Shown: positions 36,267 to 46,987 of the stretch, one piece after another | Numbering within the stretch: the stretch's first letter is position 1 | How the letters are laid out: each line of letters opens with the position of its first letter | DNA from: Halicephalobus mephisto | Lineage: Eukaryota; Nematoda; Chromadorea; Rhabditida; Panagrolaimidae | Reading direction: 5' to 3' | DNA: 64,000 bases | NCBI GenBank assembly: GCA_009193035.1 | Contig: SWDT01000016.1 | Coordinates: 124,001 to 188,000 of the forward strand | The notes under the pieces: generated by a model | Database searches by the model: none | What the model was told of the DNA's origin: nothing | What the model saw: only the letters and a program-made list of their open reading frames with translations | Position numbers and translations under genes: made by a program

Positions 36267-37275
36267 TTCATATTTTCTTCTATTAGATTCCGATGGAAGA
36301 GATACAGATTTATTTTCCTCTGTCAGCTCATTTCTATAAAAAACAAGTTTATATGAAATTCGATATATGAAAACCTACTCAAATCGCAAATACAGTGTGG
36401 TACAATTTTTTGATCCATCTCTCGTTCCATTGTCTGAAAAAAAGATAAATAGAAGTCATAACCAAAAGCACTTCTGTTTGTATATTCCTCGAGGGACAAA
36501 TTAGCAAGCATTTTCATCGTTCCTTTCGGATATCAAAAACTGAAGAGGAATGAGTAATGGCGTTCTTGAAAACTTTGAAAAGAAAGGGAATTTGGTTGAA
36601 ATATGGCTAATTGAAAGGGAAATGGAATAGTGATTAATATATATAATTTTTCATCTTTTTTGAAACATTTTAAAATTATTCGAGTCTGCAGTTGTTGCTC
36701 TCAATGGAAACAATCATGGATAGTGTTCACGAAGAATTATCGTATTTCTGGAGACTATCCAAAATCGTTTTAGTCAACTTAGAATACTGTTGAATAGTGT
36801 TCTAAAGAACAATAAGTTGTTCCCACCGATCACTATCTAAGTTTGTAGTCGCGAAGTTCAATAAAGTCAATTCCAGATGGTATCCACAAAAAGCGATTTA
36901 TTGTACTTCTTAGACACTATCCAGCATTGCCTCTATGAAACTCAATACAGGTCATTTTGAATAGTGTCAAGGAAACTCGATAACTGACTCCTACCACTCA
37001 CTATCTCAATCGGAAATTACCGATCTCAGCAAAAATAATCTTAGATAATATCTGCGAAGGACGATTAATCGCACTTTTTTGAACATTATCCAAGACCATT
37101 TATAATGATACAAATTTGAGGCTAGGAATGGACTCACCATCTTCCACTCCGGAGGGCCCTGGTCCGATGTCACTGTCACCTTGCTCGTAAAAATAGTTCA
37201 GGAACATGCATTCTTGTTGAACCATTCGAGGACAAAATAATCAAGGTCCTCAGTGAAGAAGATTCGCCAAAGAAA
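36267..37275 (-). promoter_or_regulatory. Likely 5' untranslated exons of kpc-1 with a short uORF
   Basis: Consensus splice sites define an exon at 36379-36433 and another at about 37138-37275, joining the first coding exon, which extends to 36333. The 45-bp intron 36334-36378 has GTAGGT...TTTATAG ends. An ATG at 37223-37225 opens a frame of about 51 codons (starts MVQQECMFLNYF, later NGTRDGSKNCTT) that stays in phase over both junctions and stops before the kpc-1 ATG. A second minimal uORF, ATG AAA TGA, overlaps the kpc-1 start codon. Using a weaker donor (GTTTTC) would instead fuse upstream sequence in frame to kpc-1. RNA evidence is needed to choose. Confidence 0.4.
36710..37115. repeat. 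GGATAGTGTCC-type dispersed repeat block
   Basis: Repeated variants GGATAGTGTTC, GACACTATCC, CACTATCTAAG and AATAGTGTCAAGG in alternating orientation every 40-70 bp, within the upstream part of the kpc-1 locus. Same family as the blocks in the Cas gene and at 42470-42860. Confidence 0.65.
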
Positions 37276-37907
37276 TCTAAAAATAACACAATAAATTACT
37301 AATGACAACAACCGAAATCGATCCATGAATCCGCGCAAAGGTGCCGAGTACCAACCAAGGTGGAATAGATTGTTTGGTTCCGGCGCGAGAGCAGAGACAC
37401 ACAATGAACATCTTGACTCGTCCCGCAAATCTCCAGCTGTTTCGAGTGCGCGGCAAAAAACGAATTTCCACAAGAAATCCGATTAGCTAGATACATAGAG
37501 ATTTATAATTCATAACATTCAAAGAGTTAAAGACAGCAAAAACAGCAAGAAAGAAAGCCATAAAATCCAACAAGCAACCTTATCAATGTTTCCAGCCTCG
37601 TGAAAATTCCTCGGCGCCAAAAAGTGTCAAAAATCTGCTGTGATCGCCTTATGTAAGATCGAGAATAAACAGGGATTAGAGGTGATGAACTAGAAAAGGG
37701 GGTCAAAGTTCCTAGGACAAAGTTGAAAAAGGATTTAAGTTTCACCTGTGGGAAAGAGTACTTTGTAAACAAAAAGATACATTGAAACAAAGATACCAAA
37801 GAAGGTCAAGTCAGCGATGAAAGGAAATTGAAAGCTAAATCTCTACCATTCAAAAATAGTGCAGAATTTCATTTTTTGATTCAACAGAAATTTGAATGCA
37901 AATACTC

Positions 37908-38180
37908 AAAAATAAAAATTCTCCCGTTAAAGGAGCAGGTCACTTGAGTCAACCTTGGTTTCGAGGGGAATAATAAATAAATTGATTATAAGATAATTTT
38001 TATAGATTCTGAATATTTTATTATTTTATATATATGCATAAACCGTAAAAAATAAATTTTCCCGTTAAAGGAGCAGGTCACTTGAGTCAACCTTGATCTC
38101 GAGGGGAACAAAAAATAAATTGATTTTAAGATAATTTTTATAGATTCTTAATATTTTATTATTATTTATATTCATTAAAT
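37908..38180. repeat. Two-copy tandem duplication, 138-bp period
   Basis: The segment with CCCGTTAAAGGAGCAGGTCA at about 37923 is repeated at about 38061, including the following AGTCAACCTTG and the AT-rich tail. A few substitutions separate the copies. Confidence 0.85.
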
Positions 38181-40505
38181 ATAAAAATGAGAAAATTCAA
38201 CAAATATTAAGATAAAAAAGAATTAAGAATTCATCAAAATGACATTAACACAAATAAGACAATTATTTCAGTCAAAAATTACGGTTAAACAACCTAATTT
38301 GTTTCTTTAAAGTAGTCTTTGAAATCATTCTATTTGGAACGAAAATTGTTCATACTCGAAAACCTCCAGAATAAATCTAATTTCCACCTCACTATTTTCC
38401 ATAAAACCACTCAGAAGATACACGGTCAAACAAAATAGAAACGTCACTAACAAAATGAAATTTTTCCAATTGATCATTAGTCAAGACCAGTTATGTCCCT
38501 TGTTTACGTCACTCTGGTTTTAATTGCGCAAAAATACAATTATTTTGGAAATAATAAACAACTTTTTATACTGCCCGGTTACTGTAGTTTGTGAGTAAAT
38601 TCTAATATAAAAAACAATTGGCAGAATATTATATAGCTCATAAATCAACCAGAAGCCTTATTCCGACGAAACAAAGCCTGAGGGTTTAAAAACAACGAAC
38701 ATTCTTCATCGACAAAGTCAACGAGATTAGTGGATTGTAGTCCGACTACTTTGAAAAACCGATATTCCCTAAGGGCTTTTTGCATTGTTTAAGGAAGTGA
38801 GGAAATTGAATTTTTGTCAGATTTGCCTTAAAAGTGGCAAATAGTCGGACACCAAGTATATTACTTTTTTATTTATCAAAAAAAGCAAATAAAGGATAGC
38901 AGGATCAAGAATTTCGAAAAATAAACGCAAATTCGTTTTTACGTAGAATTGCGAATAATAATTATGAAAATTCGTCGCCTACGTTGAATACTAAGCGTCT
39001 AAAGCGGAATCAAGAAAGGATAAAAAGCTTAAAACACGTGGGGACCATGAGAGTCCGGATTTTAATGCAACTGTAGTCCAAACCTCAAAAATCCCGTCGA
39101 AAAAATTCCTTTAAAAAATACAAATTATTACTTTTCCAAGAACACAAAGATTAAGAAAAATTAAACTGAGATTAATTCTCTGAGGTTTCGCTTTAAACTG
39201 TTTTTAATTTACTATTCGCTTCACAGTCGATTGCTAATGGGGAGCTGACGAAAACTAGTTATAATTTCATTTTGGAAGACTTTTAACGTCGTTTTTATAT
39301 TTGAAATTACATTAGGAGCTTCTGGATGAGTTTATAATTAGCTACGAATGGCTCATGTAAGTTCCTATTAAAAGAAGAACCCTAATTGTCTAATATGCAA
39401 AATTATGCAGATATGGTTTCGACTTAGGACCATGTGAATAATCTTAGAAACGACACTTTCCAGAAAGCCCTGAGGGGAAATTAAATGTACGTGGACTTGC
39501 GTTTTGGTAAATTTACTTCAAAAATAAACTTTAAATTACGACCAAAATCCTGTAGAAATAACTTCCATTCAGGACCAAACAAGAAACTTCAAAAAACACT
39601 TCCTGAATGGTCCTGTGCGGAAAACCTATGGATGAGGACTTGTATATAAACTAATTACGGATTTCAAAACTATCTAAAAATAAAAACCATTGAGAAAGAA
39701 AGTATCAAAAAAATATTTTTACTTTCAATTTACTTAGTAATTTTCAAAGTAAAAAATACCATCATTCTCGTGATGAAAACATTTGTGCAACTTAAACCTA
39801 TGTATTCATATGTTCTGAATAAAAAACAAGCTTCATCTTCCCCACTCGAATAACAAACAAAGAAATCTAATAATCCATTCAGCGTCAACCAAAATTCCGC
39901 TATCCTGAAAATGCTCACAAAGCAAATTTCCTTTCATCCATGAAGACTGACAAATTTCCGTTGACTCGATTATCGCCAAGGTTAGACTGAAATTTAATAA
40001 AGTTTCAAATTTTAAAATTCAAAATCCATTTGGCGTTCTATTTTTTGGAATAACTGTCATTCTTAAATCAGCTTCAATTACTATTTTTCGGAAAAACCGG
40101 AAATTCGGTAAAATGGATTCAGATCCGAGTGGACTTTCTTAAAAAAGAGACAAAGGACAATTTGTGGATGGAGGAGGATAATGCAATTTCTTAAAAGTGT
40201 CGCAAAAGTGGTATTTAGTTCGAATTTAGAACAAAAAATTCGAGTGCAAATTAGTCTTTCAAAAAACCACAAGTGAAAAATTCAATCAAAATCAAAAGAA
40301 TGCAATTCGATTATTACGGAAAATGTTGAAATTTTATGCTTTTTAAAAAATGGACAATGCTATTTTTTGGGATTTCTGGCAACGCCTAAAAGCTTTTGCA
40401 CCGACATTCCAGTTCAGTGGTCTCGTGTGGAAAGTCCAGTGCTAGCGAGCGTTTTTAGAATTCCACTTTGACAATTGTTCTCTCTCTAATTTTCCATTCT
40501 TAATC

Positions 40506-41499
40506 ATGTGGTCTATGGTGGATAAAAAGCGGAAAAAAGAAAAGAAGCGGAACGACGTATTTCTAACCATAGATCTCAAGAATTTTCGTGGAAAACGTTA
40601 CCCCATCATCGACTTCAAGGAAGTTGTCACGGCGGAGAGACGAAAAGCAGTGAGTTTATATATCGACTTTTCTTTTTGTTGACTAAAATCCATTTAGCTC
40701 GGTAAAGCAGACGACACAGAGGAGGAAGAAGACGAAAGGTTCATGAACACGGATGCTTTGGAAACTTACCGACGATTTCAGCGTCATGTAGGTCTTAAAT
40801 TTCCCACTTCGCTTTTGATTCAACTATTTTCAGGCAAAAAAGAATAAGAGGTGCGAAAAAATGAGAAATGTTGCAGATTTTGTGGATCTCGGGATGGGCT
40901 ATGATTTGGACGATGATTTCATTGATGATTCTGAAGTGGTATGGCGGGATAAAAGTTATAAAATTCTACAGGACAATCTTTTAGGGAAAAACGTACAATC
41001 CGTTGACAATGATCCCGAAGAAGAAAGGGTTTTATATCAACCAAGGTCCCATCGAGTTTGAGACTCTCGAGGATCAAGAAGAAGATGTGAGTTTGTCCAT
41101 TGTTGAAAAGCAAAAAATACAATTAATTTTCCCGTCATAAACAAGGTTTTTTGCACTCTGAGAAAATTAGATTCTACACAGGATGACCTTGTATCGTCAA
41201 CAAAAAAATTAGGCATCATGCACTAAATTGTTCCTCAAATTCTGCGACAAAATTTGAGAAAACCTCAATTCGCGTTTTCGACAAATTAATTGTACTGCCT
41301 TATGTTATAATACTTTTCTTTTTAGATTGAAGAATCGGAAGACGAACAGCCACCCGTAGTTCCGTTGAAGCGACCATGGAACTCCATCAGAACTGGGGAA
41401 CGGGCACCGGCGATACCAGGCTTGAGTAGGGCTCCACCAATACCTGGATTAGAGAAAAAGAAGCCCAAGAAGGACACGAGAGAGAATTCCGTGGGATGA
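40506..41499 (+). CDS. Minimal ubinuclein-type protein (HIRA-binding region)
   Basis: Five exons, 40506-40649, 40698-40787, 40834-40938, 40985-41086 and 41326-41499, give 204 residues. Ubinuclein/Hpc2 proteins belong to the HIRA complex, which deposits histone H3.3 independently of replication. The Hpc2-related HIRA-binding core is clear at about residues 90-135: VADFVDLGMGYDLDDDFIDD, then after the next junction YNPLTMIPKKKGFYINQGP. The exon 3/4 junction was placed where this motif stays intact; a donor three bases earlier is equally possible. Residues 1-50 are basic and resemble the Lys-rich start of the family (VDKKRKKEKKRND, RGKRYPIIDF). The C terminus has a duplicated AIPGLSRAPPIPGLEKKKPK motif. 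Known ubinucleins are much longer; the large middle domain is absent here, with a stop and AATAAA (41804-41809) downstream. Confidence 0.8.
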
Positions 41500-42132
41500 G
41501 AAAGTACAAAGTATGGAAATGGTTGTACTTATTGTGCGGATCTTTGAGATATTGTTGAGCCGTTTTTGTAAATATTGAAACTGAGAAATCCCACAATTTC
41601 CAACTTTAAGAAACTTTAGACTAAAGTGTTCCCAGATTTGAGAAGGGTGCTCGAAAAAAGTGTGAAAATGAGTCAAGAGGCCTCGAGTGACCGCGAAGAA
41701 AATAATGCAAGTTTGATGTCTGCAAATTTTTCGGGCCTTGAGGAAGCAGGGGAAATCTTGAGACAAATCGAATTACTTATTTTTCAATCTACTCATCTTT
41801 TCTAATAAAGGGGTTGAGGGGAATTAAGGAGTAGAGGGACATGAGTTGGATGACAAACATGTTTACATGTCGGGGTTTGTATTTGTGAATTAGAAAATTA
41901 CAGTTTTTGGGGGATTTTTAATAAAAGTAATAATTTCGGAAAATTCATCTGAACAATGGTCAATCCGAGTGGCTGGATTTCTTCCACATTTTGGATTCTG
42001 AACTCGACTTCATTTAAAATTCATTTCAATCTCTTTTTCTAATTCCCGACACGCAATCTGACAAAACTAAAAATATTTCACAAATTTCAAATATACGAAT
42101 TTTGATTTATTGTTTTGTCTTCAAAATGAAAT

Positions 42133-42378
42133 ATGCCAAAAACTACAACAAAAGGGCATCTTGACAAAAGCCCTGGAGGCTCAATTGAAGACATATCTGG
42201 TTTTCTAAGCTATCCAATAAATCCAAATCGAAACAACTTGAGATTCAAAGTGGTCGCCGAATATTGGTTTATGCAATCGAGTGACCACTATGACGACGGC
42301 AACAAAGGAGAGCTTCGGAAATTTTGTAAACAAAACAAAAAACGGCAATCCTGGAAAGGAAAAATAATATTTAAATAA
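42133..42378 (+). CDS. Doubtful small ORF, 81 residues
   Basis: Uninterrupted ATG-to-TAA frame with no recognisable domain. The composition (Asn/Lys-rich, basic C terminus, segment GGSIEDISGFLSYPINPN) is protein-like but could be chance. No introns, no upstream acceptor and no downstream AATAAA were seen. It sits directly before the 66-bp tandem array. Confidence 0.2.
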   Translation: MPKTTTKGHLDKSPGGSIEDISGFLSYPINPNRNNLRFKVVAEYWFMQSSDHYDDGNKGELRKFCKQNKKRQSWKGKIIFK

Positions 42379-42469
42379 TGGCAATATTCGACAAAATAGA
42401 ATTTTTAAGAAAGCTATGGAGCGTTAGTGTCCTGAAATAATTTTGAGTGGCGACTGAAAAATAGTTCTT

Positions 42470-42860
42470 AAAATATTGTGGACACTATCCTTGGGAGAAA
42501 GTGAATTTGGATAGTGTTCAAAATTAATGATTTTCGTACTGTGTTAGACACTATCTTTGAGAGGAAGTAAATTTGGATAGTGTCCAAAATTAACTGTTTT
42601 CATACTATGTTAGACACTATCTTTGAGAGGAAGTAAATTTGGATAGTGTTCAAAATTAATGATTTTCGTACTGTGTTAGACACTATCTTTGAGAGAAAGT
42701 GGATAGTGTCTAAACTAGATAATTTTCATGTATTTTTAAACAATATCCAAAATTTATTCTTTTAAATTTACTAAATTCAAAATAAAATGGTGATTACCAG
42801 AACCTATTTCTGAGCACTATTAGACACTATCTAAAGCCATTTTCTTTGAACTTGTTAGGA
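42470..42860. repeat. GGATAGTGT tandem array, 66-bp period
   Basis: GGATAGTGT occurs at 42509, 42575, 42641 and 42701. The first three units are 66 bp apart and nearly identical; the fourth is shortened to 60. Each unit holds GGATAGTGTYC and, about 45 bp on, its near reverse complement GACACTATC, so each unit is itself a hairpin. Degenerate copies follow to about 42840. Confidence 0.85.
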
Positions 42861-45800
42861 GCAAAATTGGATGGTAAAGAACAATTAAATTTAGTGTCTT
42901 ACCACCCTCAGAAAACCACAATTTCTTATCTAAGGAAATTTCAGACATTTTCCAGAAATAAATCAACATTCCTGAGATAAGCGATAGGAAATGGCAGATT
43001 TCGAAACTGAGGTCATCTGTTCCGGAAATGTGGGTTCACTTTTCCTTGATGAATCACAGTCGATCTACCATTATTTCTAGGGAGATTTTTGATCGAAATC
43101 ACATACGGTTACGAAATATTTCAAAAATCAACAATGAATCATTTTTAAAAAATCTAAAATAATTGGTTTAAAAATTGTTTTGTTCTATTTTTTACCTTCC
43201 TATGAATAGTTGGACACTTTTGAACTGAATAGAGGATCATTGACCCGGCCGGAAACGAGATAGGTCAGCCATTAGATGAGAAAAAAATTATTGACGAGAA
43301 ATCAATCGCTGAAAGGATTGACATGCAGACGAGGAATTTTTGGGAATTTATCGCTTCACAGAAAGATTAGTGAAAATCTACAGTCAAAATACGTGATTCA
43401 GAAAAAAGTTACAAATCTTTGAAAAAACAACTTTAGAATTGATTCTTTGGAAAATACGTTTTCAGAAATTTTATATTTTTAAAGAACTTTTTAGCAAATT
43501 ACATTATTGCAAAAATTAATAATTCGGGTTGTTAGGGAGTTGTCTCGGGACGAATTTTGTAGGAATTTTAAAAATTCAAGATTTCAGAAGCTTCTATTCA
43601 ATTCTGGAAGGTTTTAGAAAATTCCGAAAGTTTCCACGAAATTCTAAAGAGTTCAAAATTTTTTCCACGAAATTCTCAACGATTCAAAAATCCTTTCGAA
43701 AATTTGCAAAAAACAAATTCTTGAAGAAAATTTAAGGAATAAATGCGGAATTTTAAACAGCAAAATAGACATTACTCTTCGTCTCGATTACGGTAACCGA
43801 CGTTTCGTAATAGGATACAATCGGTATTTGTACAAACTCTGATACAAATAACCGTTTGTGAAAACAAAAACAAAAGTAATACTCTATCTATTTTCAAAAA
43901 ACAAGTCCAACTAAAATTGAGACAAGGCCAGAAATTCAATACTCCTTTGCACAAGACTGACTAAACTTGAGTTGGATCGTTTTCAGAAAATAGAATTAAA
44001 AGTTGAAACAATAAATTGTCTGTGGTTGTATTTGACGACATTTGTCAAAAGCAAAAGTATAAATAAACCTGAAGTACTCGTAACCTCTTGTCTTTTGTCT
44101 TAATCAGGATCGTCAAACAAGATCAACGCGGTCAAAACAAACAGTTTTTGGTTTTTGACAAGGTCGAAAGTAAATAAAAATTCATTCGTTCTGAGACAAA
44201 AAGTACCGAGAATAATCCTTAGGATTTCAACACAAAATTGAAACAAATTCCTTTTGAAAATCCATACTTTTATGAACTTTATTATTAAATAATATTTAGG
44301 TGAAAGAAGTTTTTTCGTTCCAAACCGAGTCAAATAACGTCAGTTGTAAGGATTTTTTATTTTTATCTTAATTGAAATCTTCTTCCATAGCGAAAATTTT
44401 TCATTTTTTACTAGAATCTAGTGGAAAATCCCAAAAATTTTCAAACATCTAGAATTTCATAGAAACTTTCAGAATCTCATGGAGATTTTTGAATTCTTCC
44501 AGAATTTTGTGGAAAAAATTTGAAATATTCAGAATTTAACGAAATTTTTAAAACTGTCTGAAATCCAGAACTCTGAAAGTTTGAAAATCCACATTGAAAT
44601 AATATCTATTTCTAAATTTAATAATAGTCCAATATCCTATCTAACATCGTAATTTCCATCTATACAGCATTAGAAATAAAATCAAATTAGAAATTATTAG
44701 TGTTCCCTCGGTGACCTTGGGCAATCCCCAAAGAGCTGCAAAAGAGCAATGCCCTGTTTTATTGGGGTCCTCCTTATATTTGGACATGTCTCCAGTCTAA
44801 TCCGACCCGAGTCCAAACTTAAATTTCAAGTAAGTATCGCGCAAAATTTTAATTTAAGGAATTTCAAACTAACTTAAGACCCGATCGAAAAGGCAAAACT
44901 GGTCAACCGAAAACTTCCTTCACTCTGAAACTTAATAAAGAATAAAATTAAATTCTGAGGTTAAAATTAAAAAATTCGACCGGAAGTACAACTACTACAA
45001 CAAAAAACTTTTTCAAAGAACAAAGAGCCGCTTGGAGATTTGCTCACGTTTGAGTGGACTTTTTGGCAGCGGAAAATCGGGCAAAGCTCCATAAGAGACT
45101 CTCGACAAAAGAGCCTGGATTATTCGAGTGTCCATATAGAAACGTCCAAAAGAATAATCAGCAGTTAGCTGTTTTTAGAGGGAAATTGGGATGCATGGCG
45201 TCTCAAGGGAACAAAATTAATTGCAATTGACAACTAGAAAGCAACTGTTAAGTAAGTGGAAGAATTTCACTTCGACAGAGTCAAGGGGGATCGTAGGGGT
45301 GGGCAATCCGAAATAATACAGAAGAAAACACCCAAAGTACAATCGAAAACCTAAGCAAATCCAAGTACAAGAATCTACGTCGTGTAAAAATGAAAAACAT
45401 GGGACTTGAAACCACAACAACAAGTTTTCATATATGAACAATTATTAAAAACAACTTTATCTTTTTACACATACATAGTCAATAAAAATAACTTTTATCA
45501 CCTTCTTCATATATGAAAACCTCTTGTTTTAATTTGGAATTTCAGATTCTTCATCTTGATCCCAGATCCTCCTACCTATGTTTACTCATATTTTCAGTTT
45601 CAAATTTTAAAATTCCCTGCCACTTTACCCTTGGAATGGAGAAAATGCAAATATCAAGGATGCATTTCGGAACCATATACGAACAAAACCAATCAAACAG
45701 TCCGGAAACGCAAAGGAAAAGCGACAAAGTGGTTCGAGAACCAGCTGTCTGGAAACCAAAACAAACCAAACTGGTCAGCTGCCGATGAAAGATGAAGTGA

Positions 45801-46008
45801 GGATAAGCTAATCGCGGCCAATTAAATCAAATTGCAATTAAGATTAGAGGGCAAACAAATGACAATCACATTTCGGTTTCATTTCGTAAAGTAAATCACA
45901 TAAATAATACATATTGAGGGCGTTCAAGGAGAAATAAGAAGTTCCGGTAAGTGAAATAGTCAAATTTAATATTTTTAATGGTTCATCTACGAAAATCCGA
46001 AAATTCAG

Positions 46009-46086
46009 GTTCGTTCATATATGAAAATTTTAAATTTTATTCGTTCATATATGAAAATTTCTAATTTTATTCGTTCATATATGAAA
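46009..46086. repeat. 30-bp tandem repeat with palindromic TTCATATATGAA
   Basis: TCGTTCATATATGAAAATTT starts at 46011 and 46041, and the shared TCGTTCATATATGAA again at 46071, with the units separated by a TAATTTTAT-like spacer. Isolated TTCATATATGAA palindromes also occur near 45429 and 45508. Confidence 0.85.
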
Positions 46087-46701
46087 CTGTTATTTCAACT
46101 TAAATTTTTATATTTATTTGAGATAGCTCCTGTAGAATAAGACCACATATTCTTTTCCTATTTGAACTTTTGAGCTGAATAAAATCCACCATTGCATTCA
46201 CCCAAAGAAATTTATTTCCAATTCAGGAACTTGAAAACCAGCAATTTGGACCCTATACGTTTAAAGAAAAAATAAAATGATTCTTGAAGATTCAATACTA
46301 TACAAATTTCCGTTCATTGACAGAGACTTTTTGGTCAGACACTAAAACTGTCGGGATTTCCATCGAAAAAGACAAAACTGACAGGAAGATCGGACAATGG
46401 GGTCAGAAAAAATAAAAAGCTTCCATTCGGTAGCCAGGTCAAAAATGAATGAACGGCCATATATGGGAAGACCGATAAGATAACCAAAAAGACGTAAACA
46501 ACCAGGATTAAAATTTTAAAAACAAGTTGAAACACATTTTGGGTAAAACGTGAAAATTCGTTTTCTCAAAGGCATTGGCAATCAGAGCACTTTGCCACAT
46601 TCACTCTCATTTAAAACAAGTGTAAAGAAAATCCGGAATTTGTTGATCGATCTTTTTCGATTTTTATTTTTTTATTTCATTATTTTTATTGTTCTTTTAA
46701 C

Positions 46702-46987
46702 ATGTCTTCAGGAGGGGCTAATCTCGTTGATTGTCTGAAAATGAGAGTTCAGAGGGCCAGAATAGCAGCAGAACGGAAAGATGACGAATTGGAGTATGTC
46801 AAGCAACTTTACTTTGATGAACGCAAAAAAAGAGAAGATGTAAGTGTTTATCATCATTGATGTTGAAATATTAATGTTTCTACAGGCAGAAGCCGAAATT
46901 GATGCTTTAAAATACATTATAAGTCTTCTGGAAGAGGACTTGGAAAAAGCTCAAGACAAGATTAAACAGCTTTCGGAGAAATTGTAA
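46702..46987 (+). CDS. Short tropomyosin-like coiled-coil protein
   Basis: Two exons, 46702-46839 and 46886-46987, with GTAAGT and TTCTACAG sites 46 bp apart, encode 79 residues. After a short head (MSSGGANLVDCLKMRVQRAR) the chain is a continuous heptad coiled coil. Its second half, REDAEAEIDALKYIISLLEE then DLEKAQDKIKQL, closely parallels the N-terminal region of short (non-muscle) tropomyosins ([35 protein letters not shown] in vertebrate forms). Tropomyosins are about 250-284 residues; this product stops after the equivalent of about 75 residues, with TAA, and I see no further tropomyosin exons in the 1.2 kb downstream. It could cap or interfere with actin-tropomyosin polymers, or be a general short coiled coil. 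Function is inference. Confidence 0.7.

Larger units (their letters stand above)
36434..40505. other. Gene-poor interval between kpc-1 and the ubinuclein gene
   Basis: Outside the proposed kpc-1 5' exons I see no coding gene. It holds a GGATAGTGTT/CACTATC repeat block (36710-37115), a G+C-richer island (37300-37490, possibly promoter or first exon of kpc-1) and a 138-bp tandem duplication (37908-38180). The rest is AT-rich. The last 100 bp, with pyrimidine-rich sequence, is probably the ubinuclein promoter. Confidence 0.5.
41500..46701. other. Repeat-rich interval with no clear gene
   Basis: 5.2 kb. The first 300 bp is the ubinuclein 3' UTR. Next come an 81-codon open frame (42133-42378), a GGATAGTGT tandem array (42470-42860), stretches of diverged GAAATTCT/AGAATTTC repeats on opposite strands (43560-43690 and 44440-44590), and a 30-bp TTCATATATGAA array (46009-46086). 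Frames near 45513-45795 overlap each other without splice support, and I do not call them. Confidence 0.5.

Noticed and set aside
37198..37496. Overlapping minus-strand frames of 64-91 codons in a G+C-richer island
   Set aside because: Three frames are open at once, which suggests composition rather than coding. The island is better explained as promoter or 5' exon sequence of kpc-1.
45513..45795. Two overlapping plus-strand frames of about 80-90 codons
   Set aside because: They occupy the same bases in different frames, neither has a recognisable motif, and an antisense frame is equally open.
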